Shown in pieces: positions 1 to 7,134 of a DNA stretch of 37,860 nucleotides. Under the pieces are notes generated by a model. The model saw only the letters and a list, made by a program, of their open reading frames with translations. It made no database searches and was not told the origin of the DNA. This DNA is from Oribacterium sp. oral taxon 102 (GTDB taxonomy: Bacteria > Bacillota > Clostridia > Lachnospirales > Lachnospiraceae). Both the position numbers and the translations under genes were made by a program. The stretch spans positions 1 through 37,860 of the forward strand of contig NZ_JABXYT010000002.1 in NCBI RefSeq assembly GCF_013394775.1, in the 5' to 3' direction. Each line of letters opens with the position of its first letter. The stretch's first letter is position 1.

Positions 1-160
1 ACTTCTTGATATCACGACGGATGTAGTACAGCGCATAGCGAATAAGATAGAGAATGATTTTCCCTACGTTATAAATGATGAAGCCATATACCGCTACAAA
101 AAAGGTGTATGCGATGACGTTAGCAATAAATAGATTTAAGATTTCTGCAAATTCATTCAT
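1..160 (-). CDS. Small membrane protein, 3' end cut off by window start
   Basis: This is the N-terminal part of a 61-aa protein whose complete copy is at 35524..35709. The ATG at 160 follows a GGAGA-type ribosome site. It encodes a short helix, then a hydrophobic stretch (about residues 10-45) rich in Ile, Phe, Val and Tyr, consistent with one or two membrane passes, and then a basic tail seen only in the complete copy. I do not recognise a family. It is the last gene of the small-gene run that follows DUF2815, and it is separated from the gene before it by a hairpin terminator. Confidence 0.6.
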   Translation of the reverse strand, partial: MNEFAEILNLFIANVIAYTFFVAVYGFIIYNVGKIILYLIRYALYYIRRDIKK

Positions 161-187
161 AGATGGTCTCCTTTTGTCGAAAAATGT

Positions 188-216
188 CGATGGCGGCAGT
201 GGGGCCACCGCCATCG
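188..216 (-). terminator. Hairpin terminator between two small membrane genes
   Basis: A GC-rich stem with arms CGATGGCGG and CCGCCATCG is followed on the minus strand by a T-rich run (ACATTTTTCG). It lies after the 62-aa gene and before the 61-aa gene, so it should reduce read-through between them. The same structure is at 35737..35765. Confidence 0.6.
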
Positions 217-226
217 GATTGATAGA

Positions 227-400
227 TTATTCCTGTTCCTTGGATGCTTCCTTCTGAAGCTCTGCTTCACGCTTCTTCTGGACACGCTTTTCCTTGTGAT
301 CCTTGATGAAGAAGGCAATGTTGCAACCCCAGATTCCAATCAGGAATCCGACGGTGCAGCCGAAGCATACCTGAAGCATAAAGTTCTGATACTCAGTCAT
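227..400 (-). CDS. Small single-pass membrane protein (57 aa)
   Basis: The start at 400 (MTEYQNF) is chosen because GGAGGTG lies 6 nt upstream; a longer reading from 415 would put its start codon over that site. Residues about 10-32 form a hydrophobic segment with Gly and Cys residues (VGFLIGIWGCNIAFF). A strongly charged Lys/Glu tail (KEKRVQKKREAELQKEASKEQE is broken here: basic KEKRVQKKRE, then acidic/basic ELQKEASKEQE) is probably cytoplasmic and helical. It has no recognised family. It lies just downstream of DUF2815 in the same transcription direction. An identical copy is at 35776..35949. Confidence 0.65.
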   Translation of the reverse strand: MTEYQNFMLQVCFGCTVGFLIGIWGCNIAFFIKDHKEKRVQKKREAELQKEASKEQE

Positions 401-414
401 ACTCGGCACCTCCA

Positions 415-988
415 TTAGTCAAGGAAATCGTCATCTTCATCAGATGCGAAATCAGACTCAGCGTTTGCCTTACCACCAAGAGGCTCACCGTCACGAATCT
501 TCTGCAGATTGTTAAGTCCACAGGCGATACCCTTGTTACCGGAGCTGTTGAAGGCATAGAAGCTGATGCTGGCGCGACCATACACACCGGAGTAAACCTC
601 GGAGCGAGTAAGAATCGGATTGCGATCTGCATCCACGATGCCCAGGAGCAGAGGTTGCATTGGCATTTACGAAATAAGCATTGGCGTAGGCCGGATCGTC
701 CGAACGCTCCATGTCGCCATCACGAAGCGGAGTCTTGATGACAGAGAGGGCAGGTACAGACTTGCCATTGCCTTTGAGCTTGGCCTCGCCCTCCTTGTAA
801 GCGGCCTCGATGGCAGCTTCAATCTTGGCGATGGTCTTGGTATCAGACTTCGGAATAATCAGAGATACGCTGTACTTCGGTGTACCGCCATTGATGGATT
901 TCGGCTCCCAGACGTTGGCATAAGACCAACGAGTGTCAGGACCAGTGATTACCTTCATAGGATTGTTGATTTTTACATTCTTGTTCAT
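415..988 (-). pseudogene. DUF2815 family protein, copy 1 (frameshifted, probably by sequencing error)
   Basis: The reading frame starts at 988 (MNKNVKINNP) and is identical to the intact 190-aa gene at 35964..36536 until about position 642. There an extra C in a CCC run shifts the frame; the rest of the protein continues in another frame to the stop at 415. Because the other copy is intact, this is most likely an error at a contig end and not a biological mutation. See the intact copy for function. Confidence 0.8.
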
Positions 989-2119
989 TTAATTTTCCTC
1001 CATAAAATCAGTTTTTGCATTGTTCATTGCCGGACGTTTATCGCTCTCCGGTACGAGCGTCGGTTTACCTTGCGGCTTTTCAATATAGGCTGTAAGCAGC
1101 TCATCGAATCTGGATTTGCCAAGACGCTTCTGCATGGCAGTGATACCAAGGAGCTTCTTTTCATATGGATCAAACCCGGCATCTGTAACTGCCTGGATGA
1201 CTGCCTCCTCATTGGAATACTTGCGGTTGGATCTACCTTCGACCAGCTTCCAGCCAGCCCATTCCTTACCGCTGATGGCCTGCTGCAGAGCATATTCCTT
1301 GATATCGGATGCCCAGGCAACCAGCTCATCTGCGCGGGAGAGGATGTATTCAATCTCCGAATCCTCTAAAAGAGGTGGAAGCTTGAAATCGTACTGAGCC
1401 AGCGTAAGATTGGCTTCCGCTCTGGCACGGCATTCGTGCTTGGCCTTACAGAAACCACACCATTCGCCACAGAGGAAGTTTCCATCTCCTGCAAAGGCAA
1501 GATCTGCGGTCGGCTTCAACACTTCATCCGCCCACCTGTACAGCTCATCCTTGGAAATTTCAAAGGTGGAAATATTCTGACGCCTTGGCTGGTAGATGGT
1601 CATGCTGACATTATCAATGTCGTAGATGTCATCAAAGAGCTCCAGGGCTCCAAGCGCGTAGCATTTCATTTGCGGATTATCGGTCGCATCTACGAGGACT
1701 CCAAGACCGTGCTTGTAATCGCATATTCTCAAGGTGCCATCTGCAATGATGATGCAGTCAGCGGTTCCGAAGCCCTGCTCCACCCAGCGAGAGAAATCTA
1801 CACGCTGTTCAATCAGAACCTTCGGATCAGCGCAGCTTTCCTTGGCGGCCTCTACCATTTCAAGGATGTAGGCGGCATAGCCATTGGCACAGTCCTCCAT
1901 TTCCTCGTTGTACCAGGTGAGATTCTCCGTCGGATCACTGGCATCCATCCCCAGGGCCCTCTTTAGCTTGTACTCACAAAGCTCGTGAGCATCAGTGCCT
2001 TCCGCAGCATAATCGCTGCCTTTATCCTCGTATGTCTCGCAGAGCCTTGCGGAAGGCGGGCAGTGGAGCCAGCGGTCTGAAGAGGAAGCAGATAAGATAG
2101 CATGTCCTTTAGGTGGCAT
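989..2119 (-). CDS. DUF2800 family, RecB/Cas4-like PD-(D/E)XK nuclease
   Basis: This is the intact copy (376 aa from MPPKGHAILS at 2119). The N-terminus has the family hallmark of a SSSDRW followed by LHCPPSAR, then AAEGTDAHELCE, as in RecB/Cas4-type exonucleases. Mid-protein residues (GTADCIII, then RICDYKHG) give the D...DYK pattern of the PD-(D/E)XK active site. Cysteines in GEWCGFCKAKHEC suggest a metal or Fe-S cluster like that of Cas4/AddB. Such proteins accompany DUF2815 and a family A polymerase in many Firmicutes phages and probably process DNA ends during phage recombination or replication. It directly precedes DUF2815 (stop at 989, next start at 988), indicating translational coupling. 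The start at 2119 was preferred over 2137 because the family begins at MPPKGHA. Confidence 0.88.
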   Translation of the reverse strand: MPPKGHAILSASSSDRWLHCPPSARLCETYEDKGSDYAAEGTDAHELCEYKLKRALGMDASDPTENLTWYNEEMEDCANGYAAYILEMVEAAKESCADPKVLIEQRVDFSRWVEQGFGTADCIIIADGTLRICDYKHGLGVLVDATDNPQMKCYALGALELFDDIYDIDNVSMTIYQPRRQNISTFEISKDELYRWADEVLKPTADLAFAGDGNFLCGEWCGFCKAKHECRARAEANLTLAQYDFKLPPLLEDSEIEYILSRADELVAWASDIKEYALQQAISGKEWAGWKLVEGRSNRKYSNEEAVIQAVTDAGFDPYEKKLLGITAMQKRLGKSRFDELLTAYIEKPQGKPTLVPESDKRPAMNNAKTDFMEEN

Positions 2120-2438
2120 CGTCAAGTACCTCCGCATCCTTTAACAAGGCTTCATAGTGCTTCGGATCAACAGCAGATAGCTTGGAAGCACCATATTTCT
2201 GAAGTAATGTACGGATAGCAGCGGTATGCCCGGCACGGGACTTTTCTGCTAAGACAGCTCGTACATTCTCAAGCTTCAAATCCGGTTTCTGTTCTTCCTT
2301 GGCAGCAGGCTCTTTGGCAGGTGCTTCACCAGCAGTGCCACCAAACTGTTCTGCTAACCAGTTGGCTGCTTCATTAATAGCAGCGGCTGCACTGCGCAGC
2401 TCTTCGATGGTCATAGCCATATCGCTCATTTTGCTCAT
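2109..2438 (-). CDS. Small phage replication-region protein (109 aa, rrp5-like annotation)
   Basis: The N-terminal helix (about residues 8-33) is followed by an Ala/Pro/Lys/Glu-rich linker (about 35-52) and a compact C-terminal domain with VRAVLAEKSRAGHTAAIR and LLQKYGASKLSAVDP. I recall this C-terminal pattern from phage proteins that databases often label 'rRNA biogenesis protein rrp5', a label that says nothing about function. It overlaps DUF2800 by 11 nt, so it is in the same operon. Its role is probably in DNA metabolism, judged by position only. The 5' part is repeated at 37656..37860. Confidence 0.75.
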   Translation of the reverse strand: MSKMSDMAMTIEELRSAAAAINEAANWLAEQFGGTAGEAPAKEPAAKEEQKPDLKLENVRAVLAEKSRAGHTAAIRTLLQKYGASKLSAVDPKHYEALLKDAEVLDDAT

Positions 2439-2583
2439 AGCGACGTTCTCCTTTCTCTGATTGTCTTTGTTGTGCGAGGATTGTCATGTTTCTCGCCATT
2501 CTTGCGGATACGTGGGAGATTGCATTCAGTACTGCAATCAGCTCCGTGTCGTTACCGCCTGAATCGAAGTAGGACTTCTTCAT
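2374..2583 (-). CDS. Small phage protein (69 aa), first gene of the operon
   Basis: The start at 2583 (MKKSYFDSGG) is preferred to 2592 because of the GGAGGTGAAG ribosome site just upstream. Residues 10-40 (ELIAVLNAISHVSARMARN) form a conserved helix seen in small proteins at this place in related phages. The C-terminal 22 residues overlap the next gene by 65 nt and are of low character, so the functional part is probably only the first 45 residues. It is preceded by one of the three 33-bp repeated elements and a terminator, marking it as the first gene of the DUF2800/DUF2815 operon. Confidence 0.6.
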   Translation of the reverse strand: MKKSYFDSGGNDTELIAVLNAISHVSARMARNMTILAQQRQSEKGERRYEQNERYGYDHRRAAQCSRCY

Positions 2584-2638
2584 GTGCTTCACCTCCGTTT
2601 CTGTGATGGTTAAGGCTTGTTGTTTCGTGCCTTACACC

Positions 2639-2671
2639 TTCCACTGGAGATGAGTGGCGGATTTGAGCGGA
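2639..2671 (-). promoter_or_regulatory. 33-bp repeated upstream element, copy A
   Basis: The plus-strand sequence is TTCCACTGGAGAT, 7 variable bases, then GGATTTGAGCGGA. The same element with identical spacing occurs at 21830..21862 and 33491..33523, always 31-65 bp ahead of the start codon of the first gene in a minus-strand run. It lies in noncoding DNA here, which argues for a promoter, operator or leader role. Confidence 0.6.
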
Positions 2672-2695
2672 GAAATTTTGAAAAAATATAAAAGC

Positions 2696-2726
2696 CCTCT
2701 GGACATCGGTTGATGGATGCCAGAGG
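2696..2726 (-). terminator. Rho-independent terminator after the sigma-like gene
   Basis: Arms CCTCTGG and CCAGAGG, extended by CATC/GATG with one bulged base, are followed on the minus strand by GCTTTTATATTTTTTC. It lies 29 bp beyond the stop of the sigma-like gene and separates it from the DUF2800 operon. Confidence 0.75.
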
Positions 2727-2754
2727 AATGAATTGCTACATATGATATGTAGGA

Positions 2755-3261
2755 TTAATAGCCACGAATTTTATGGAGCTCTGTACGGATCTTCTTCATT
2801 TGATCAGCGAAGGTACGCTGCGGGCGGCCAAGTTTCTCGGCGATTGCACGATCTGAGATCTTGCAATCATCAAGCCAACACTGAATGATGGTATCAGCAT
2901 CCGAGTCGAGTTCACGCAGTCTGGCAAAAAGCTGCTCCAACAGCATACGGTCGGAGATGATTTCTTCCATAGACTTGCTACGGTCGGGCATATAGTCGCC
3001 GAGGGTGCCATTGCCATCAGAAAGAGGCTGATCAAGTGAGGTGATGTCGCCTGCAGCATGGTATTCGCAGTCAAGACAGTCGCCATCGCAGCTCCATATG
3101 AAGCGATATGGGCACATGCACCTGCCGTGGTCCTGCTCCTTGTGGCGAATGCGGTCGGCTTCCTTATAGAAGGAGTCGTGCTGTTCCTTGGTGACCGGCA
3201 CCTTTTCGCCGGTGCTGCGAACGTAAATAAAGTAAGTCTTCTGATTGTCATTGTTTTGCAT
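2755..3261 (-). CDS. Sigma-70 region-4-like phage regulator with Cys cluster
   Basis: A 168-aa protein starting MQNNDNQKTY at 3261, behind a GGAGGG ribosome site. The N-terminal third has a sigma-factor-like segment (YIYVRSTGEKVPVTKEQ pattern here as FIYVRSTGEKVPV) typical of 'sigma factor-like' genes in Clostridia phages and conjugative elements. The middle has seven closely spaced Cys/His residues (CMCPY, SCDGDCLDCEYH) that could bind zinc. The C-terminal 60 residues (SDRAIAEKLGRPQRTFADQMKKIR) form a helix-turn-helix like sigma region 4. It is transcribed as a single gene between a structured leader and a terminator, so it is probably expressed and controlled on its own. It could direct transcription from the repeated upstream elements in this window; that is inference. 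Confidence 0.75.
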   Translation of the reverse strand: MQNNDNQKTYFIYVRSTGEKVPVTKEQHDSFYKEADRIRHKEQDHGRCMCPYRFIWSCDGDCLDCEYHAAGDITSLDQPLSDGNGTLGDYMPDRSKSMEEIISDRMLLEQLFARLRELDSDADTIIQCWLDDCKISDRAIAEKLGRPQRTFADQMKKIRTELHKIRGY

Positions 3262-3470
3262 AATGAAAGCCCTCCTTCGGCTTTTGCCGAAATGGAGAGC
3301 TCCAGACATGCAAAATCAGACCACAGGCGTGAGGGCATACCGAAGGATTACTCCATTTCGGCTGCACCTCACTTCCGGTGATCGGTACAGTATTTGATTG
3401 TCATCGGTAGCCACGTGGAACCGGAAACACCCTGCGCAGATGGCTCCCACGTGCTAATTACATTTTAGTC
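3262..3470 (-). ncRNA. Structured 5' leader of the sigma-like gene (candidate cis-regulatory RNA)
   Basis: This 200-nt stretch ahead of the sigma-like gene holds several inverted repeats. GCCGAAATGGAG (3286..3297) and CTCCATTTCGGC (3351..3362) are perfect 12-nt partners. The CACGTGGGAGCC/GGTTCCACGTG pair (about 3407..3455) forms a second hairpin. The ribosome site GAAGGAGGGC can pair with upstream TCCTTCGG and GCCCTC segments. A structure that can hide the ribosome site suggests control of translation. I cannot assign it to a known riboswitch or RNA class. Confidence 0.4.
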
Positions 3471-3598
3471 AGGAGAGAGAAAAACCAGAAAACTCGACGA
3501 GTCGCGGAAATGCCTTAAAATAGGCGCTTTTCTGAGTTTTGAATAGGGTACAGATATTGTGGAAAGACAGTGATAGTAAGGAATATAGGCATAAAAAA

Positions 3599-3617
3599 TC
3601 CGACTCGGCGAGTCGGA
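3599..3617 (-). terminator. Hairpin terminator (second of a pair)
   Basis: A perfect palindrome with arms TCCGACTCG and CGAGTCGGA around one G is followed on the minus strand by TTTTTTATG. It is the second hairpin after the ImmA/IrrE gene. A related core (CTCGACGAG) recurs near 3497, so it might also be a protein-binding site. Confidence 0.65.
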
Positions 3618-3630
3618 AAAATTAAAAAAA

Positions 3631-3657
3631 ACCGCACCTCCAAGGCGGAAGTGCGGT
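3631..3657 (-). terminator. Rho-independent terminator of the ImmA/IrrE gene
   Basis: Arms ACCGCAC and GTGCGGT (minus strand: stem, loop, then eight T residues) lie 14 bp after the stop at 3671. This is a textbook intrinsic terminator for the minus-strand metalloprotease gene, backed up by the hairpin at 3599..3617. Confidence 0.85.
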
Positions 3658-3670
3658 ATATTAGGCCTAC

Positions 3671-5710
3671 TTACAGGCGTTGTTTGGAGCCGAGTGGCTC
3701 ATAATTGTATGATTCAAGAAACTCGTTTGCATCATCAATGGTCATCCCGGAGAATCCTGTGATGCAGTATTTTAATGCTTGGTGCTCGTCAGATTCATCA
3801 AATGCATGTCCGGCAAGCTGCAACAGCTTTTCAGTTGTTCCGATATCAAGGTCAAGTCCTCTGCCTATAGCGACAATCGTTCTCAGACTTGGCTTTGTGT
3901 CGATGTTCTTCTCGGCTTTACGGTACACCTCTTCGCCGAGGCCGGTCAAAGAACAGAAATGCGATTTGCTAAGACCGCGAGACTGCACGATCTCAAAGAT
4001 GACCTCCCAGCAGGTTTTATTCACACCAGTTATCCTTCTGGCGGCATTCTGTCGCTCAAATTCTTCACGCTTCTTTTGCAGCGCGTCGGACATCTGAACA
4101 GCGGAGGCACTTTGCTTAGAATCGTATTTTGAGGCTTTGCGCTCTCCGGTTTCACGGTGAAGCAGCTCGAATGGGAAGTGTTTTTCTGCCTCATCTGCCC
4201 GCAGGGACTGCCATGTAAATTGCAGGGTGCATTCGTTCAGATTTGCCCATGCATAATCAGTAAGGGTCGGTTTGCCCTCATTGTTACGCTCGATGTACTG
4301 CTCGTCGTTGATAACGAAGTATCCGTCCACATACCGGAAAAGACCAGAATTAACAAGGTTGCGGAATTCGCTGCTGGTGCGATATGCATAGAACGCATCA
4401 CGCTGATCTAAGTACCCGTGGTATGGGGATTCTTCGTCATACTGGTAGATGGTAGCAGCGTCCTTGTAGCCGGTTTCCATCATACGGATCAATACTGATT
4501 GACGGGACACACCATAAAATTCACGCAGCTCCTCGGCAACAGAAGTAAGAATAGCTGGTTTTATAGGACTATTTTCATAATCGTATGCCTGTAGAAGTTC
4601 ATCTACTTTCATTCGGAAAGTACGATAAGGCATGAGAATACGAGGAGCCATATTGTTTGCCTGCCACTCCATACGTTGGATATCAGACCACTCCTCATCC
4701 TTTTGAGGGTATGCCATATTGGAAGGGCAGCGGCATGCAACGAAGTCCTGACCATAGAGAACGTGTTTTATCGCTGCATACATTCGATGCTTATACCAGT
4801 GATAGACTTCATGGGCGATTGTGTTTTTGACGCACCCAAGATTCCGCTCCCAGAAGGTGTAGGCATCTACCAAAATGGTGCCGCGCTTTACATCGATTGT
4901 TGTTTCTGAAACCTTAAAAAGATCATAGATGGTTGCCTTCCCTGCAGTGAAGTATATTTCTCCAAAAACACTGAAATCATCTGTGATCCGATTGCCTTGG
5001 ATAATTTCAAGTCCCATATCTTTTGCAATATCAGCAATAGGGACGGCCATTGGCTTTTCCAGTGCTTCCGGGAAATATTGCTGGAGAAAAGTTGTGACTT
5101 CATCCTCCAGATCCTTTTTGTATAAGATCGGAACTATGTTTTTCGAGACGGCATGACCATCCGTTTTGCGAGGTTGGCCAGAGGTGTACCCAGAGATATT
5201 CATAACAGTAACAGATTCGAGTTTATCAGTTACGACCGCCACACAGGAAAGAACAAGCCATTGACTTGTTTCGTGCGATGCTGTGCCTTTGTATGTATCT
5301 TCGGTCAGATTGATTGTGCAGCTTACGACCGCGTCAAATAGAAGGCTGTCTTCATCTATACGGATATTCTTTGTATATTCGAGGATCATGTCCTCAAGAA
5401 TGGCAGAATCCGGATTCTGAATTCTGGAGTAAGATAAATTCAGGGCATAAGGATGCTCTGCAATGTATGTATAAGCTGCCTCCCACATGGGGCAGTAGCA
5501 CACAGTATATATAAACTGCTCGATCTCGTTATTATACGTTCCCACGGCCAGCAGACTCCCTTTCTTGAACACAAAATTTGAAGATACGGACACAGCATAA
5601 CACAAATCTGCTGATTTTTCAATAGAAACGAAAGAATATTCTTGTGTATATGAAGAATTACTCTTGATTTTACAAAGGCTTCGTGCTATACTATGGAAGT
5701 ACAGTGGCAA
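3671..5710 (-). CDS. ImmA/IrrE-family metallo-endopeptidase with C-terminal HTH (679 aa)
   Basis: The zinc protease signature is clear: H300-E301-V-Y-H304 in NTIAHEVYHWYKH, with the third ligand E348 in RMEWQANNMAPRILMP. ImmA/IrrE enzymes cleave XRE-type repressors to induce mobile elements. Residues 1-200 form a long N-terminal region I do not recognise. The C-terminus (about 565-640: GLSKSHFCSLTGLGEEVYRK, then DLDIGTTEKLLQLAG) is an XRE-like helix-turn-helix module often fused to such proteases. At 679 aa it is several times larger than classic ImmA. It is divergent from the short XRE gene at 5745. The TTG start at 5710 overlaps the plus-strand promoter, so the true start may lie slightly downstream, although no ATG occurs before about residue 108. 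Its target is probably the neighbouring regulator (inference). Confidence 0.85.
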   Translation of the reverse strand: MPLYFHSIARSLCKIKSNSSYTQEYSFVSIEKSADLCYAVSVSSNFVFKKGSLLAVGTYNNEIEQFIYTVCYCPMWEAAYTYIAEHPYALNLSYSRIQNPDSAILEDMILEYTKNIRIDEDSLLFDAVVSCTINLTEDTYKGTASHETSQWLVLSCVAVVTDKLESVTVMNISGYTSGQPRKTDGHAVSKNIVPILYKKDLEDEVTTFLQQYFPEALEKPMAVPIADIAKDMGLEIIQGNRITDDFSVFGEIYFTAGKATIYDLFKVSETTIDVKRGTILVDAYTFWERNLGCVKNTIAHEVYHWYKHRMYAAIKHVLYGQDFVACRCPSNMAYPQKDEEWSDIQRMEWQANNMAPRILMPYRTFRMKVDELLQAYDYENSPIKPAILTSVAEELREFYGVSRQSVLIRMMETGYKDAATIYQYDEESPYHGYLDQRDAFYAYRTSSEFRNLVNSGLFRYVDGYFVINDEQYIERNNEGKPTLTDYAWANLNECTLQFTWQSLRADEAEKHFPFELLHRETGERKASKYDSKQSASAVQMSDALQKKREEFERQNAARRITGVNKTCWEVIFEIVQSRGLSKSHFCSLTGLGEEVYRKAEKNIDTKPSLRTIVAIGRGLDLDIGTTEKLLQLAGHAFDESDEHQALKYCITGFSGMTIDDANEFLESYNYEPLGSKQRL
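5664..5692 (+). promoter_or_regulatory. Sigma-A type promoter for the XRE/cargo operon
   Basis: TTGATT (5664..5669) and TATACT (5687..5692) are separated by exactly 17 bp, close to the housekeeping consensus. It lies 53 bp ahead of the GTG start of the XRE gene and overlaps the 5' end of the divergent metalloprotease gene, so one regulator bound here could control both directions. Confidence 0.65.
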
Positions 5711-5744
5711 AAATCACGTTTTTGAAAATCGAGAGGTGACTACC

Positions 5745-5966
5745 GTGGAAGTTAGTTATAAAAAATTGTGGAAAATATTGATTGACAAAGACATGAAGAA
5801 GAAAGACTTGCAGGCAGCTGCCGGGATCAGCTGGGCTTCGGTAACCAAGCTCTCGAAGGGCGAGACAGTAAGCATGGAAGTGCTAATGAAAGTATGCAAA
5901 ACGCTGAACTGCGATATAGGGGACATCATGGAACTAATCCCTACAGAAGAAAATGGAACTACTTGA
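5745..5966 (+). CDS. Short XRE/Cro-family repressor (73 aa)
   Basis: The GTG at 5745 is preceded by GAGAGGTGA at good spacing; a longer frame from 5664 would run through the promoter, so I reject it. The protein is a bare helix-turn-helix domain: LWKILIDKDMKKKDLQAAAG, then ISWASVTKLSKGE as the recognition helix region, then VLMKVCKTLNCDIGDIMEL, the HTH_26-type pattern. It is the first gene of the TcmP-DUF5131-Mod-Res operon, with only 8 nt to the next gene, and it is divergent from an ImmA/IrrE protease. By analogy with ImmR-ImmA it probably represses this operon and is relieved by the protease. It could equally act like a control (C) protein of a restriction system. Confidence 0.85.
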   Translation: MEVSYKKLWKILIDKDMKKKDLQAAAGISWASVTKLSKGETVSMEVLMKVCKTLNCDIGDIMELIPTEENGTT

Positions 5967-5974
5967 GGAGTGAT

Positions 5975-7099
5975 ATGATGTCCGGCAGAAAAAAGAGCGT
6001 AATCAGTAAAGCAAGTCCTCATACGATCAAGAAGTTTGAACTGATTGAGGAATATATAAAATCATGGGCTCAGAAACTGTTACTGAATGATTCTTGCAAC
6101 GGGCTGATCTTTATCGACTGTATGTGTAACAGCGGAATATATACTGACGATGATGGGAACCTCGTGAAGGGCACAGCAGTGCGTGTCTCAGAAGCACTTA
6201 GGGAAGCAGCAAGAACTTATACGGAGAAAAACATCCATATCTACCTGAACGATAAGGACAAGGCCAGAGTGGATGAATTGAAAAAGCATCTTCCACAGGA
6301 TGAGCGGAATTTTAAGATCGTAACTTCATGCGGTGATGCACATGAGCTGCTTCTTACTATCGGGCCACAGTTATATGGAACCGGGCATCTGCATTATTTT
6401 CTGCTCTACGATCCATATGATGCGACCATTGATTGGGAGGCGCTTCTGCCATTCTTCCGCAACTGGGGAGAAGTCATGATCAACCACATGGTCTCAGATC
6501 CGGTGCGGGCGATAACAAGCGCCAAGAAGAAAACTACAAAAGAAAAGTACGAGAACACTTATCTGGAGGATTTCGAGAAGCTGGTACCTTACGGAAGCGA
6601 TAAGAAAGCCTATGAAGCAAGAGTAGAAGAAATCATAGATTCCTTGAAGGGCTTCCGCAGATATTACGTCTCGGCCTTTCCTTTCTATAACACGCAAAAC
6701 TCGCTCGTGTATAACCTGATTCACTGCACGAGCAGCAAAGTGGGCTTCAGACTCTACAAGAAGAGTGCATGGAAAGTGTTCGGAGCACAATCCTCCACCA
6801 AGCACTCAGCTGAAAACAGGCAGCTATCCTTTGACTTCAATGGCGAGATTGTGATTGAAGAGGATGATTCCTGCTTACATGTAGTTGATATAGCGAGGTA
6901 TTTGGATCGGTCGTTTAGAGGGCGTAAGCAGGTGCCTATAAATGAACTGTGGGAACTGCTCGACAATCATCCGATCTTCCCTTCAGAAGGGTTCCGAGAT
7001 GAAGTGAAGAATGAACTAAAGGGCTTTGGTGCCAAGGTCGAGCAGATTGTGCACCCTGATACAGGAAAGAAGGAAACGGTGATCTCCTTCTCTTCATGA
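5975..7099 (+). CDS. tcmP: TcmP-like protein 1 (three-Cys-motif partner, 374 aa)
   Basis: I recognise the TcmP pattern: an N-terminal helical start (SPHTIKKFELIEEYIKSWAQ), a Rossmann-like strand and loop (GLIFIDCMCNSGIYTDDDG) where SAM-dependent methyltransferases bind cofactor, and YDPYDATIDW at about residue 150, like motif IV of methyltransferases. As I recall, members of this family sit next to a DUF5131-type three-cysteine protein, exactly as here. The biochemical activity is unproven to my knowledge. The C-terminal third (VVDIARYLDRSFRGRKQVPI) looks like a winged-helix module. A RQLSFDF segment at about residue 283 resembles a sliding-clamp-binding motif. Two ATGs (5975, 5978) follow GAGGAG; either may be used. 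Confidence 0.8.
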   Translation: MMSGRKKSVISKASPHTIKKFELIEEYIKSWAQKLLLNDSCNGLIFIDCMCNSGIYTDDDGNLVKGTAVRVSEALREAARTYTEKNIHIYLNDKDKARVDELKKHLPQDERNFKIVTSCGDAHELLLTIGPQLYGTGHLHYFLLYDPYDATIDWEALLPFFRNWGEVMINHMVSDPVRAITSAKKKTTKEKYENTYLEDFEKLVPYGSDKKAYEARVEEIIDSLKGFRRYYVSAFPFYNTQNSLVYNLIHCTSSKVGFRLYKKSAWKVFGAQSSTKHSAENRQLSFDFNGEIVIEEDDSCLHVVDIARYLDRSFRGRKQVPINELWELLDNHPIFPSEGFRDEVKNELKGFGAKVEQIVHPDTGKKETVISFSS

Positions 7100-7134
7100 G
7101 ATAAAATTTCAGATAGACGAGGTGATTGGAGTTT

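Larger units (their letters stand above)
1..2313. repeat. Terminal direct repeat, copy 1 (circular overlap)
   Basis: The first 2.31 kb matches 35550..37860 essentially base for base. I see two differences, both one-base homopolymer indels: CCC here versus CC in copy 2 near 642, and TT here versus T in copy 2 near 1909/37456. Each indel breaks a different gene in only one copy, which fits read errors at the ends of a circular contig. The unit is therefore about 35.55 kb, circular or tandem. Confidence 0.93.

Noticed and set aside
620..1369. Long plus-strand frame (249 codons) through the DUF2815/DUF2800 region
   Set aside because: It is the antisense of two well-supported genes, lacks a ribosome site and exists only because of the frameshift indel.
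1436..1966. Plus-strand frame of 176 codons, repeated at 36984
   Set aside because: Antisense shadow of DUF2800; no ribosome site or family resemblance.
2796..3338. 180-codon minus-strand frame overlapping the sigma-like gene
   Set aside because: It is another frame of the same DNA, rich in Ser/Arg as expected for a shadow; the 2755..3261 frame has the HTH and a good ribosome site.
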